A DNA stretch of 64,000 nt. It comes from Haliclystus octoradiatus. Taxonomy: Eukaryota; Cnidaria; Staurozoa; Stauromedusae; Haliclystidae. This document shows positions 12,101 through 24,000 of the stretch, one piece after another (position 1 is the first letter of the stretch; the number at the start of each line of letters is the position of its first letter). The notes under the pieces are model-generated. The model had not been told where the DNA came from. It was given only the letters and a program-made list of their open reading frames with translations, and did not search any database. The stretch covers positions 38,011,261 to 38,075,260 of the forward strand of contig OU744446.1 of assembly GCA_916610825.1 (NCBI GenBank), read 5' to 3'. The position numbers were made by a program, and so were the translations under genes.

Positions 12101-15020
12101 GGTCCAAGTCTCCCCGGTCTCCCCTATTGTTGTTGTTGTTCTGACTTCCTAGGGGTCAACACAAATACCTTTGCTTACATTAATTCCATAGCCTTGTTGT
12201 AATTTATAGAGGGATGTTATTTTTCTTCTGCCATTTCCCGTGTAGTAAATACGAATACAATCACGGAACAGGGTGTGGTAACCTTTTAATAAATTATGGC
12301 GATGTAGCAAGACAACCCGTGCGTGACCCTTTCAATAAACGTGTAGAATGTGAATACCTACAAAATTTTAGTTGAAAATTCTCAAGGTGTGTTAAATGGG
12401 TTCTGTATCTGCGATATTGATCCGAATAAAGCACAACAATAACAGGTTTTATGATAGGTAACAAACATTGTGTTTGCTATTTTTCTTTTAGGCTTTTGTC
12501 AGTTTAAAACACGAAGGTGATAAAGTTATTGCCTTTGAACGTGGTGGTCTCCTTTGGATGTTCAATTTTCACAATAGTGAAAGTTTCACAGATTATAGAA
12601 TCGGATGTCACACAGCAGGAACGTATCTTTTCAATTATTAACTAAGAAAATAATGACAGGCTTTTGAAACCAAATTGGGGAAAAAATAATTTTTTATTTC
12701 AAAAACTTTTAAAACATTTACTTTGAAACTGAAAAGTCTTTGCAGAGAAATCAGAAAAAAGTCAATGTTTGTTTTTTAGTTTTACTCGTCGTTTTTTGAT
12801 GACGAATAATATTACTTGCTGGCTGTATAATGGACTTGAAATTGTATAAGCCAAAATACTTGCATCAGTCTCTAGCTTTTAACTAATGACCACCTCTGTA
12901 TAGCAGCTACCTTTCTATAGTGAATGCTTCAGTATTATATGAAAATCTTCTTTCTATTGCATTGACATTGTATATAGAGACCACTTGTCTGTTCTACAGT
13001 GAAACTTGTATATAACGGCCAGCTAAAAGAGGTAGATAAACTGACCACTATAGACAGGTGGCCTTTATATACAGGTTTGATTCAATAGAATATATACTAT
13101 CAAGAGTGACCACTATAGACAGATGGCCGCTGTATAGAGGTGACCGTTATAACAGGTTTGACTGTACTATATATCTCATAATTGATTATTTTAATATATC
13201 AGTGTTATCTACATATTTCACTATATAATAAAATGAGTCAAAGACTACACATTTATAATTGTTACTAATAGTTTCATGCTTACGCAATCATCAGACAAAT
13301 AAACTAAATTTAGTTTTAGGTTTAGTTATTTAGTTTATTTGTCTGATGATTGCGTAAGCATGAGACTATTAGTAACAATTATGAAGGTGTAGTCTTTGAC
13401 TCCTTTTATTATTTTTAGCTCTGTCAAATGACACCAAGCACTATTTTTTGCTATTAGATAATATCTAATATTTCACTATATAAATCTTTTCTGTAATTTC
13501 TTTAATTTTGTATGTTAGATATGAGATTGCATTGAACTCAGATGATGCAAAATATTTAGGTCATCAAAGACTTGATCCTAAATGTCAATACTTTACAGAA
13601 AATTATCCTCATTGTAATCGAAATCATTCATTAAAGGTGAGTTGGATTTCGCTAACAGTCATATGAAGATCATGTGATTTACTTCAATTTCATGAAATTC
13701 GTTAATGAATAGTTCAATTAGATTTCATGGAGGTAACAATTTCAGCCACTACGATACTTACGAAAAGTCTTAATAAAACATTTATATATTTCAAGTAAAG
13801 TTTATGAAAATTGAGCTATTTTACTCATATCGATGTTTAATAAATAGTTCAGAAACGTTTTGCGAACTGCTAGTGTGAACTATTTGTGAATCATGAGCTG
13901 TGCTTCAAGAAGATTGTTAACAATTCGGATAAGACGTATGCCGCATTAAGAGTCATGGATTCACCCTAATATATAGCCTGCGTACCAGCCCCTAGGTTTT
14001 TTCTGAAACTATAGGGTCTGTGAACTAATGTGTGATTTTCAGCCCAACAAGTTCTCATGAGTTTGAGATATAATTTATGTATTACGTTGTCTTATCATTA
14101 AGATCATTGTCGCCGCTGATAACTATGACCTGTTTGACGAAGAGTTGTGATTCTATGACAATTGATGTTTTGTGACAGTGTGTGAATTGGAGTGTGAATA
14201 ATTTACCAAATTTATATAGGTGCTATTTTCAATGGGCTGAGAATCACACATTAGTTCACAGACCCTATGGTTTTAGAAATAAACCTCGGGGCTGGTACGC
14301 AGGCTACCTAATATACAGCTTGGCAAGCCAAATTTCAATCTAAACACATTTGAAATGCAACATATTGTTGAATAATAAAAAAAACAAACAACAAACTTTC
14401 CCTGTGTAAATTTTTTATTGAACTGCATGGACCTTTCATAAACCTTGCTGATTGTTTATGAACAGTTCATGAACACCTTATGAAAATTTCACACTTCAAA
14501 ATAATTTGTGTTCATGGCACACCTCATAAACCATTCATGGACTTGACAAGAAATCATGAACATTTATAAAAGCGTCATATATAAACAGTAAATGAACCGT
14601 TTATGAATAATAAATGGCCACATTCCTTGTCTTGTTCAATATTTGTGTTTCACTAATGTAAGATGGTCAACAGATTTGTGCATTTTACATCCTATCGCAT
14701 TATATTTGGTTTAGTGTTTAATCGCCTTTGCTTAAAGGAACAAAAATGACCGGCAGGCGCTACGCACTTAGGATCACATGCACGCTTATTGTTATAACAC
14801 AATGTTCATTGTTGACATGAATTTTATTACAAGTTAGGCCTGCGTATAACAATTGTTTCAAAGCGAGACGGTTGAATTACGCTAAGCATAAATTCAACTT
14901 GTGCTCGCAGCGGTCGCCGGTCAATTTTGCCCCTTTAATATAATTTGATATAATTAATTTTCCATTTAGGTATATCTTCCAAGTCGTGTTGCACTTGTCT
15001 TGGCACTAATCAAATCATAA
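3116..15020 (+). CDS. GBE1: 1,4-alpha-glucan (glycogen) branching enzyme
   Basis: Cytosolic GH13 enzyme that cuts an alpha-1,4 glucan chain and rejoins it by an alpha-1,6 bond, making the branches of glycogen. I read twelve exons: 3116-3204, 3715-3881, 4398-4513, 5309-5661, 6115-6324, 7617-7860, 8443-8541, 9642-9877, 10367-10598, 12492-12622, 13519-13636, 14970-15020. All have GT..AG borders and matching phases, totalling 2046 nt (681 residues; human 702). Residues run parallel to the human enzyme with a 19-residue offset: nucleophile D338 in [10 protein letters not shown], acid/base E393 in TIAEDVSG, D462 in AESHDQ, and the LLDIVHSH strand near 265-272. The N-terminal CBM48-like part ([17 protein letters not shown]) and the C-terminal barrel ([14 protein letters not shown]) are present. 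The start has A at -3 and G at +4; it follows a possible acceptor AG at 3111-3112, so an upstream untranslated exon is possible. The introns are full of mobile elements but the reading frame is intact. Confidence 0.96.
4190..4320 (-). repeat. SINE fragment (tail part)
   Basis: On the minus strand this matches the body of the tRNA-derived SINE at 34.3 kb: a run like CAATCCTTGCCAGGCAA, then a segment like TGATGTAATCCTT and a GGGTTATCG-like segment near the end. The tRNA-like head with its A box is missing. It lies in GBE1 intron 2. Confidence 0.45.
4985..5060 (+). repeat. tail fragment of the hammerhead-unit family
   Basis: The stretch AGTGCTCAATGCTAATAAATGACAG.. followed by AGCTGTAAATAAATAAAT matches the outer flank of the hammerhead units at 18.05 kb and 2.7 kb. 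It holds no ribozyme core. It lies in GBE1 intron 3. Confidence 0.45.
7248..7574. mobile_element. GTTCATGAAC-rich palindromic element
   Basis: The ends are inverted: CCCCAGCGAAAAAAAGTTC on the left and a matching TTTTTTCGCAGGGG on the right. The inside is almost wholly built of palindromic GTTCATGAAC words in varying spacing. No coding capacity. It lies in GBE1 intron 5, just 42 bp before exon 6. Relatives are at 15511-15659, 20526-21428, 21960-22090, 25990-26095 and an end piece at about 40640-40675. The superfamily is unclear because no target duplication can be read with confidence. Confidence 0.75.
8655..9592. mobile_element. hAT-type MITE with 8-bp target duplication
   Basis: The element starts CAGGGATGTTA and ends TAACATCCCTG. 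It is flanked by an exact 8-bp direct repeat, CTCGTCTA, at 8647-8654 and 9593-9600. An 8-bp duplication with CAGGG..CCCTG ends is typical of the hAT superfamily. Both subterminal regions consist of many AAGTAAC-type words (GTTACTT on the left). The core, about 8865-9290, is shared with the element at 20576-21235. It has no transposase frame. It sits in GBE1 intron 7. Confidence 0.9.
11233..12124. mobile_element. MITE with long inverted ends and TA duplication
   Basis: The ends are exact inverted repeats of at least 24 bp, beginning GGGGAGACCGGGGAGACTTG, flanked on both sides by TA (11231-11232, 12125-12126). Partial copies of the same GGGGAGACTTGGGAC words recur just inside, near 11418 and 11764. 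AT-rich interior with no open frame of note. The TA target suggests a Tc1/mariner-like or similar TA-inserting superfamily. It occupies most of the middle of GBE1 intron 9. Confidence 0.85.
12997..13164. mobile_element. short TA-flanked MITE (CAGTSAAAC family)
   Basis: A 168-bp element with ends CAGTGAAACTTG and CAGGTTTGACTG, flanked by TA on both sides. The same family occurs at 17053-17156 and 35899-36072. The interior repeats GTGACCACTATAGACAG-type words in both orientations. It lies in GBE1 intron 10. Confidence 0.75.
13259..13298 (-). ncRNA. minimal type I hammerhead ribozyme motif
   Basis: On the minus strand: TTGT / ACAA stem I, CTGATGA core, stem II TGC around GTAA closed by GCA, GAAAC core, stem III ACT/AGT with a tiny loop, and a GTA cleavage triplet. 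All core bases of the family are present. The base pair next to the core at the foot of stem II is T.T, as in several other copies here. Confidence 0.75.
13339..13378 (+). ncRNA. hammerhead motif with altered core (mirror arm)
   Basis: Mirror image of the motif at 13259-13298, with TTGT, CTGATGA, the TGC/GCA stem II, stem III and ACAA all in place. The second core segment reads GAGAC instead of GAAAC. That adenine is invariant in active hammerheads, so this arm is probably inactive. Confidence 0.65.
13974..14306. mobile_element. Mutator-like MITE with 9-bp target duplication
   Basis: Inverted ends start TAGCCTGCGTACCAGCCCC and the terminal complementarity continues, with gaps, for about 80 bp on each side. 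An exact 9-bp direct repeat, CCTAATATA, flanks it at 13965-13973 and 14307-14315. A 9-bp duplication fits Mutator-like elements. An inverted internal piece of the same family is present at about 37800-37990. It lies in the last intron of GBE1. Confidence 0.87.
14398..14640. repeat. old GTTCATGAAC-type repeat
   Basis: A stretch with degraded TTCATGAAC and TTTATGAAC words in both orientations, resembling the 7248-7574 family but without recognisable ends. It sits in the last GBE1 intron. Confidence 0.4.
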
Positions 15021-15180
15021 AGCATTTAGATATATTACGCTCAATACTAAATAGTATAATAAAAACTTTTTTATCATCCTCAAAATAGCTATAAATAATT
15101 ATCAAAATCTTATAGAGATGATAATGATAACTCTTGTACATTATATCATTATCGAAAATAACATTTATTATATTATGTAA

Positions 15181-15186
15181 AATAAA
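15181..15186 (+). promoter_or_regulatory. possible GBE1 polyadenylation signal
   Basis: AATAAA, 161 bases after the GBE1 stop codon, in an AT-rich 3' region. It is the first canonical hexamer I see downstream of the stop. Such hexamers are common by chance in sequence this rich in A and T. Confidence 0.35.
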
Positions 15187-15510
15187 TGTTAAATATCTTT
15201 GAGAGTTTATATATTCATTCAAAATTTGTAGAAAATAGTTTCAAAGAAAGAAAAAAATCTGTTTTTACATCTAGTAATTATATTTGTTTGTTTTCATTTT
15301 AAGCTGTTGCTTTAGATGCTTTAGAGCGCTTGGGAGTGCTGTTTTATAATGTATGCATGTTCAAACGATGAATATGTAAATGTTTATTTTGTAATGGTAA
15401 CGAAATTTGAAACAGATACGAATGGTTCACTAACAGCCTTTGTGATTAATAATCACTGATTATCGCTTTTGTCAAGAAGCATTCATTTCATACTTTAAAG
15501 AAGATCACTT

Positions 15511-15659
15511 GCCCTGTGAAAACAGTTCAGAAGTTCATGAACAGTTCATAAACATTAAATGGCCCTAAAAATTTTCATGAACTGTTCATGAACTGTCTGT
15601 GAAGGTTCATGAACTGTTCAGGAATAGTTCATGAACTCTCGAACTGTTCTTTGCAGGGG
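15511..15659. mobile_element. short GTTCATGAAC palindromic element
   Basis: A compact copy of the family at 7248, from GCCCTGTGAAAACAGTTC to a TTTGCAGGGG end, filled with GTTCATGAAC words. It lies between the convergent 3' ends of GBE1 and NTMT1. I see no gene in the rest of the 15021-16202 gap. Confidence 0.65.
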
Positions 15660-16202
15660 TTACTCTTGAATATGGTCAGGCACAAACTACGAAATGCCAT
15701 GTAGTCAGGTTACTGAGATGTAAAATTTATCAGATATTTGATTTCAAATTTTTCAAGTTAGTTGATACTTGTGATCTCAAGTTAGCTTGTGATAGCTTGG
15801 AAATATCTTCATAAAATTTGTTTTGACAATGAAGCATGAAAAATAGCCTAACTCACAACGACTTTTAAACATGAATGATCACATTTAGTATACATGCATT
15901 GAATGAAACAAGGTTAGTTCAAAATATTCACATAGAAGTGTATCTCATCGTAAACTCTACTAACTGGCAATTGGCAATCATACTTTCACGATAACCCTTT
16001 CTGTGGACGGAAGCGGACGATGGACTTTCTGTTCAATTCATAATGGAACTATTATGACATATTTCATGACGAGACACTTACGTAGAATAATAATAAGAAA
16101 ACTTCAACGGATATATTTTAAATAGAACTTATAATATTACAACATACCCATTATAAAATTACAAAATTTTATTTTACTTACGTCAATATATTACAAATAC
16201 TG

Positions 16203-17918
16203 TCAAGAAGATGAGAAAGCATACCTGATAATTGAAAAAAAAATAATATAATGATTGATATAGTATTAAGCAATTGGCGCACAGTTCAAGTTGTAGATCG
16301 ATTGTGTTTTTGAGCCTAGTTTTGCTATGGTAATTTGGCATCAAAACCAATCAGATTGATCGTATCATTTCCGTTATAATACAATAGGTATTATCTTATT
16401 GTTATCACGAAAAGCCTAAAATTCTGAGTTTTGTTTTGTTTTTGTTTGTTTGCTTATCCTACTGAAGTACGTCTACAGTCGAATATCTAGTAAGCCAACA
16501 AAATAATTTTCTGATGAGTATATTTTATGTTATTGATATGCTACTAACATTATATACTCAGCGCAAAATGGTCCGTTCATGGAATGTAACGATCCATCAA
16601 CTTTGCACGGGAACATCACTTTGTCAGAGAAAACGCCTACAGTCGATTATCAAGTGCACAAATCAGCCTTCTGTAACACAGTACCCTCTGGACCATGTAT
16701 TCGCAATCCTAACAATGCCGTACTCATTTGATATTCAGATTGCTTTTGGCTTTGATTGGCAGGGTAGTTGAATCACAGGTCCTGTAATTTGCAATTTGAG
16801 ATCATCCTCATAATAGACTGCAACAAAATGAATTAGATTGTAGGCTCAGATCCTAGGCGTCAATTTTAATAATTGGTGACATTTATTCATACAGTGTGCA
16901 ATTTGTTTCATTAAATTTCCGCTTATATGCTTGACACTTCGTTGTTAAGTCCTTGTTGAACAATTTTTGATACTAATAAGCTTACAAATTCAGATATTGT
17001 GTATGTAATAACAACTGTTAGCAATTTAGACTTGACTTTTGAATGGGTTTTACAGTGAAACCTGTGTATAAGGTCATCCTGTCTATAGTGGACACTTCGT
17101 AATGTTACAAAATATGCTCTAATCTTGTAACTGGCCGTTATAGGCTGATTTCGCTGTATTGTATATTAAACATTTAAATCTAGGTTCACCTTCTTTCGTC
17201 TTACATTAACATATCATAACCTATTAAATTATTTCGGTGTACATGGATGTAGAAAACGAAAGTAGCTTACATTTTAACAGTGAATAATTCTTTAGGGAAG
17301 TTCTTTTGGGGAATACAAATCCTCAGCTTGAGTCCAGATTTTGTTGCTATAGCCAAGATGTCTTCATGCAGTCTATAATAAATTGATAGATTATTTTTAG
17401 ACTAGACACAAAGATGAGGCAAAATCCTTTTCCGTTACTCGGAGTTTCACGCATTTACTTTGCGTTCATCAACCGTCTGATGAACGCAAAGGAAACGTCT
17501 TAACAAACATCGAGCACTCTCACATACATGTGTTCACCTCATATAATATTATATTATTAGATTATTTTTAGAACATTTCATTTTTTACTTTGATAATTAA
17601 ATCATTGTTTTGACACTGAAATTGCAATTAAACATGTTTCTATGTCGTTTTCAAGGCCAAGAAAATTGGTTGAAAGCAAATGAGATATATATGGTAACTT
17701 TTACATCATATATTACCTTGTTACGCTATTATCATCACCATCTAGGATAGATGTAGTTGTTGAAATGTTATCTTTTATACAAATAAGTCCCCCAGGTTGT
17801 AGACCTTCTTTACATCGTTGCAGGAATGAAACGAAGTCATCTAAAATTCATAGAAGAATATAAAATGTGCAATTTTTGTTTATTACTTTTAACCTTGTTA
17901 ACAAATACATATCATTAG

Positions 17919-18014
<96 letters not shown>

Positions 18015-21000
18015 ATATCAAGGTACTTGTGTTGTCTTTGCTGTTTCAATAGTGCTCGATGCCATAAATGCAGAGCTGTTTAATAATTAATAAACGAAAA
18101 AATCAGACATTCATATTTGCTACTATTAGTTTCACGCCAAGGCGATCGTCAGGCAATTTAATATGATTAATGATAGATTAAATTGCCTTGGCGTGAAACT
18201 AATAGTAGCAAATATGAATGTCTGATTTTTTCGTTTATTAATTATATTTTTCACCACATTTATAACTCATCTTGACTTAGGTTATATACTGAAGTCAGTT
18301 CCATGTTCGCTCACTGAGCAGTACTGATGAAGGCTAATGGCCAGAAACATGTACTTGTCTGCTGCTATATATATATATATATATAAATAGTAGATCAAAG
18401 ATCACGTGTTTATTCCGTTACTCTGAGTTTCGCGTAAAGACGCTCTTCAGACGGTTTTATTAAATGAAAAATCATTACGGTGTGCTCAAGTATATACATG
18501 ACTTAATGAAGCGTTTCCATTGTTTAAATACATTTATTAATCAATCAATGCTTAATCAAGGCTTAATCAATGGAGAAACACCACTGCCGTTATAGACTGG
18601 TTTAAGGCTATAGAAAACCAAAAGAAATGCTCATTTATCACCTTCGACATAGAAAACTACTACCCATCTATCACGGAAAGCCTTCTCCTCAACGCAATTA
18701 AATACGCAAAAAAGTCTATTAACATCACTACCGAGGATATAAAAACTATAATGCACGCGAGAAAGTCACTGCTATTTGACAACAACACTGCTTGGGTGAA
18801 GAAAAATAATGGCAATTTATTTGACGTTACGATGGGTAGTTACGATGGGGCTGAAATCTGCGAACTAGTCGGCCTCTTCTTATTAGAAAAAATTGCGAAA
18901 AAGTATGGCATAAAAAACGTTGGCCTATACAGAGATGACGGTATTGCATTATTAAAGAATACGTCAGGACCACAAGCGGAAAGAACTAGAAAAGGTATTG
19001 TGAAAATCTTCAAAAGTAACGGACTAGGCATTACTATCCACACAAACTTGAAAACAATAGATTTTTTAGATGTTACCCTCTAGTCTTTGAATTGTTGAAT
19101 GTGTAGTCTTTGACTTCTTTTATTATATTTAGCTCTGTCAAATGATATCGAGCACTATTTTTTGCTATTAGGAAGTATCTAATATATATATATATATTAA
19201 ACGGTTTCGCCTGCTTTTTCGTGTAGCAATTAAAACGTAGAATGTTGCCAAAAATCACAATAAACTCTCTTGTGGTAAATAATATTGTTCCTTTTCTTGC
19301 ATCAGAAGTGGGACACAAGAATCTCCGAAATACAATGCTTTTAGGCCTACTACTAATATTGAAGGGAAAGAGTCAAGGCTGTCGAGGCTATGCAAAGTCA
19401 CAACAATGACATGTGCGGATAGAAAAAAGTCCTATCTAAATCTGTTTAGTGTGTGTCCCAAAATGCGATGTATAAACTTCAAGAGTATGCCTAGGCTACT
19501 GTCTTTTTCAAGTATGCTGTCTATCTCACCTGGTGCCTTGTTCTGCTGCATGCACAACATTCAAAATTGTAAACATTTCTTAATTTGGAGTACCGGTAAT
19601 CACTTATAGATTTGTCTGGATTCTAACTTCTACATATTTCAAATTTTGAAAATGCAGATTTTGAAGATGATATTTTAGAAATTTGCATTACATAATCATC
19701 ATCATCATCATCATCATTTATTCAGCACCCGATAAGCTTGGAGCTTGTTTTCACGGGACTGTTATACAGATACAATACAGATAATACAGATGAAATAAAG
19801 ATTAACCTAAACTTCAAAGGCTTTGCAATTTGCTGGTCTTGAAAATATAATTCACAATGAACTAATTTTTGCCAAGTAAATTCCAAATGAAAACCCACAG
19901 CTTGGATCATGTGAATAAATAATAATATAGGCCATTTTGTTGTGGTTTACAAGACATAGTCCAAGTGTTGAGATAAGAGATATGATGTCAAGTTTTCTGC
20001 TGTTTTTTCAGTCAATTTTCAAGTAAGAGATACTGTATGCGTTGAATATTACTAGAATCGCTGTTCTCCGGTCGTAGATTCTTTATTGCGCTTTCTGTTT
20101 TGCTCAAAGAAGAATATAGTGTTTCAACTGTAGTCGTTTTAATGCACTCATTTCAATATTAAACCTCAGCCGTTGTAGAAAAAGTGTTGAATATTCCCAG
20201 AACACATGTGTTATTAAGTTTAACCCGACAATGCAGGTGATCCTTACTAGTAAACAATAAATATGTTTGATAGTCTAGGTAGTAGTAGCTTACCGTCTGT
20301 TAAGTATCCAGTGACCCACTGAATCCAAATAATTGAATAATGAGATATCTGCGGCGTAAAGTCCTTTGAATGGAATAACAAATAAACATTAAGAAACTGT
20401 CTCAAGTTAGAAAATAAATTTGTTGAGTTATTCAGCTATTGTAAATGAATGATCGAAAATAGGTTATATTCGACATTAAATATCTCTGCTTATATGCATC
20501 CAAATTTAAAAATGATTTTCATCATCCCTGCGAAAAAAAGTTCAGGAGTTCATGAACTGATCATGAACAGTTCATTAGGGATGCGAATCAACAGTCAAAA
20601 CGGTAATTGAATATTCGACAATGCACTATTCGATTCGAATTGAATATTAATCGAAATCTTTTGTTCTATTGGTACAATTCAAGCAGACAATGAAAACACA
20701 AACAAAACCGTCTCTACGACTGTAAGAAATGTGTTGAAAACATCAAATTCAACTTAAATATCTTTACATATATTTTGAAAGATTTTGAATTTTAGATAGA
20801 TATAACAGTTTGTTCGCTCAGTTCGCTTCGGCATTAGTTTACAGAATTCATGTTATTCAAAGCGCTTCATGTTTCACCACGTCTGTTCGATCAATTAATT
20901 GTCATGGCAACAGAGGGTGAAATAGAAATTATGGCGCGTAATTTGAGATTTTCTTTGTTATGGTAATTAGGGGGAGTTCCGTAGACCATTCAAACACGCA

Positions 21001-24000
21001 AAAGACGTCGCTTTGAATGATTTGTCGCGTGTTTGTTTCGTATTTTATATTGGCGAAAAGAGCATTTGATTTTGGATAAAAATTTATCCAAGAAAAAAAG
21101 GTTGCTTTATATTTGGAAACAAACATATTTAAAATTAACTTAAATGATCGAATATTCATTTTACTATTCGAAGAATCAATATTTCATTGATATTCGATTA
21201 TTAATCGATTAATCGATATTCAATTCGCATCCCTACAGTTCATGAACAGTTCATGAACGTTAAATGGCCCCAAACGTTCATGAACTGTTCATAAACTGTC
21301 CGCGAGTGTTCACAAACTGCTTATGAACAGTTCATGAAAACATGGACAGTTCATGAAAATTGGGGCCATTTAACGTTCATGAACTATTCATGAACTGTTC
21401 ATAAACTCCTGAACTGTTTTTGCAGGGGCATTCTTCATCATTTAGCTGCAGCTACTCAAAATTTAGCGATGTGCAATTTGAAAATATTAGATTAAATATA
21501 TCAACAAACGTTTGCTTTTTAATCTGGTAGGCATTCAATCTTTTTAGCATGTTGCTATGCAATTATGTAAATGCCATAAAATAGTGATTGGCCATTTATC
21601 TCTAATTCTGTATTCTGCTCAAAAATCTTTTATCATTAATTTACAATTTTTACAGTGTAAGTAGAGGGAACAAAATTTCAAATACCATTTTCTTGGTACT
21701 ATACTCAAGTATAATCTGGGTGGGATCAAAGGCTCTATTTGAAGAAAAAGCTTTTGTTTGAATTGATACTAAATTTGTATTTGTATCCCAATTTGCAATG
21801 TTTAACTGACTTTTAGCCTTCAGCTGCTCGTCTAATTTGTTTGTAAATGTTTTAACAATACAGCCTAGAGTACTATAAATGCAGTTGCGCTAGACCACTT
21901 ATGAGCTGTCCATATATGTTAAAAGTGTCAATTTTTTTATCATGAGCTTTTCCTGCTTATTTGTAAACTTTTTATCATCAATTCATGACTTTCCATGAAA
22001 AATTCACGAACAAGTTCATGGAAATGGGCCACTTAATGTCCATGAATTGTTCATGAATTGCTCATAAACGTGTGAACTCTTTACCGGAGGGGTGGGAAAA
22101 AATGTTATTATGATCAGTCGATCTTCTATGAATATATTTAACAGTTTTACATCCTAATCTACACTAACCTGCAGTCCTTCGGCATACATATTCCCGATTC
22201 TTGAGAACAATGGACCCTAGTATCGTATACATCACAATCAGATTAGATTATATTGAGTTGCTTAGGTACATGAGTAAATCACCTTACTGAGTAATAAACT
22301 TGTTGTGGATTTACAAGACCAACCCAAGTAGCCTGCCTACTGGAGTTAAATAATTTAAGCCTATCCAAGCATGCCCCTAGAAATCAAATGAAAATTGCAT
22401 TTTTTTTCTGTCAAGACGGGCATGCGTAACGTATCCACAACAGCAGAAAACAATAGCATTTTTTGGGCAGAATGTTGTTGTTTCCACAAGAGAAGCAGTA
22501 AGTTATATGAGATCATAAAGTGTATGATAGCACACAGACTATAATAAGCAAAATAATCAACAAAGGTAATTGAGGAGATTACCTACACTTTGTACAAAGC
22601 TGAAGTAGTAAATACTGTTCGAAATCTAACTATTAACTTGTCCACAAATTCCTTTGCATTGCATATATTTTGAAAAACATTTAATAAGACTTTTGAAAAA
22701 ACCTGATATAGAAAAGTAGGCCTAGTGGGGGTGAACTGCCCAAACTGCCTTAATTGGCCAGCCGTCACTGGATTTCTACATAAACTATCGGACTCTCCTC
22801 AGTCTATCATTGTCCAAAGTCAATAGTTGTCAGTTTAGCAAACCATGACGAATATAAATGAGGTTAGACAACTTGGTTTTGATTTCTAATTGTTAAATAT
22901 GACTTGGGTCCTGTTTAGAGTGAGGATGATTTTCCCAGGTGTCTCTGATGTTTATGTGTGTCCTGTTTACTAGGAAAGCAAAGTAGTTGTCTCACCTACA
23001 CAAAGTTTACGCCTTCGAAGACCGGCCTACGTTAGTACTGGAGACACATTTATGACGGGCTTTATGACTTGTAAGCAGAAATAAAAGGGCAACTCGGTTA
23101 AGTGGATTACTATTTCCGATAGTTGCGAAACATTTTCTATGCAAAACATTTTGTTCTCTACATCTTCTGAAGTCTCAAACAGCAAATTTCGTTATGATAT
23201 TAACTCAAATATGCTTTAAAACTTTTTCAATGTTTTGTTTTCGTATACTGTAAAAACCATGGGTCACATAATATTGCAGTTAATTGTGGTTAAGATTATT
23301 AAATTTAAGTTAGGTTTAACTGATGCCTATATGGCTGTTGATAACTTATTAAAGTTGTGATTATCATGGCAAGTGGTATATTGAATAAATGATCAGTGGA
23401 AAATGTGATTGACAATAAGATCTTATTGACGACGTTATGTGAGTTATTGGCTAGTGTGGTTTCTATGAAGTTCTCGTAGTCTGCATGTCTCTATTATCTA
23501 GGTGTGGTAGTCAGTCTTGCCATTTTAAGTCTAGTTTGCTAGCAGAATTTGAATCCCTCTTCAACTTGGTATTGGTTTTTGCTGAATTTCCCAGTCGTTA
23601 TTTTAATGGTTTTATTAGTTTAACAGTATACTGATATTTTATTGGTTATTTTGATATTCTGAGTTTGATTTAGAAGTTGACATTCTGGTTGCTTACACGT
23701 CATAAATGGTGGTTTTTGCACATCATATTTATTAGGTTTGTAGGGTACTGAATGCTATTGTTAATTATTTGATTGAAGTGCGAAGTTGCACATAATGAGG
23801 TTAGGTACTCCACTGACTTCGCAGTGTGGCTGGTGCCTGGGTTGGTGTTGACTGGCTCCAAGTCCCGCTTACTTTGATGTGCCGAGATTTGATGGTTGGT
23901 AAGCGGGACTTGTGTACTTTGTCAAGTGTTGGGCAGGATTCTGCCCAACATAGGCTTGTCTGATCTCATTGTTTTCATAAATCTTTACGTCTTCGAAAGA

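Larger units (their letters stand above)
13235..13470. repeat. inverted pair of hammerhead units
   Basis: Two arms of the same unit face each other around a short AT-rich spacer (13305-13332). The left arm starts GAGTCAAAGACTACAC at 13235 and the right arm ends with its near complement at about 13403. A tail follows (AGCTCTGTCAAATGACACC) that recurs at about 19130. The left arm carries a minus-strand hammerhead with an intact core, the right arm a plus-strand one. It lies in GBE1 intron 10. Confidence 0.8.

Noticed and set aside
15920-15990. Minus-strand stretch resembling the NTMT1 C-terminus (VYDEIHFYV then stop)
   Set aside because: It looks like the human DEIYHVYSF end, but exon 8 already covers that part ([10 protein letters not shown]) and the preceding intron phase does not lead here. 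Probably chance.
17867-18052. Open frame of alternating Ile-Tyr
   Set aside because: Translation of the AT microsatellite; the same applies to 28011-28316.
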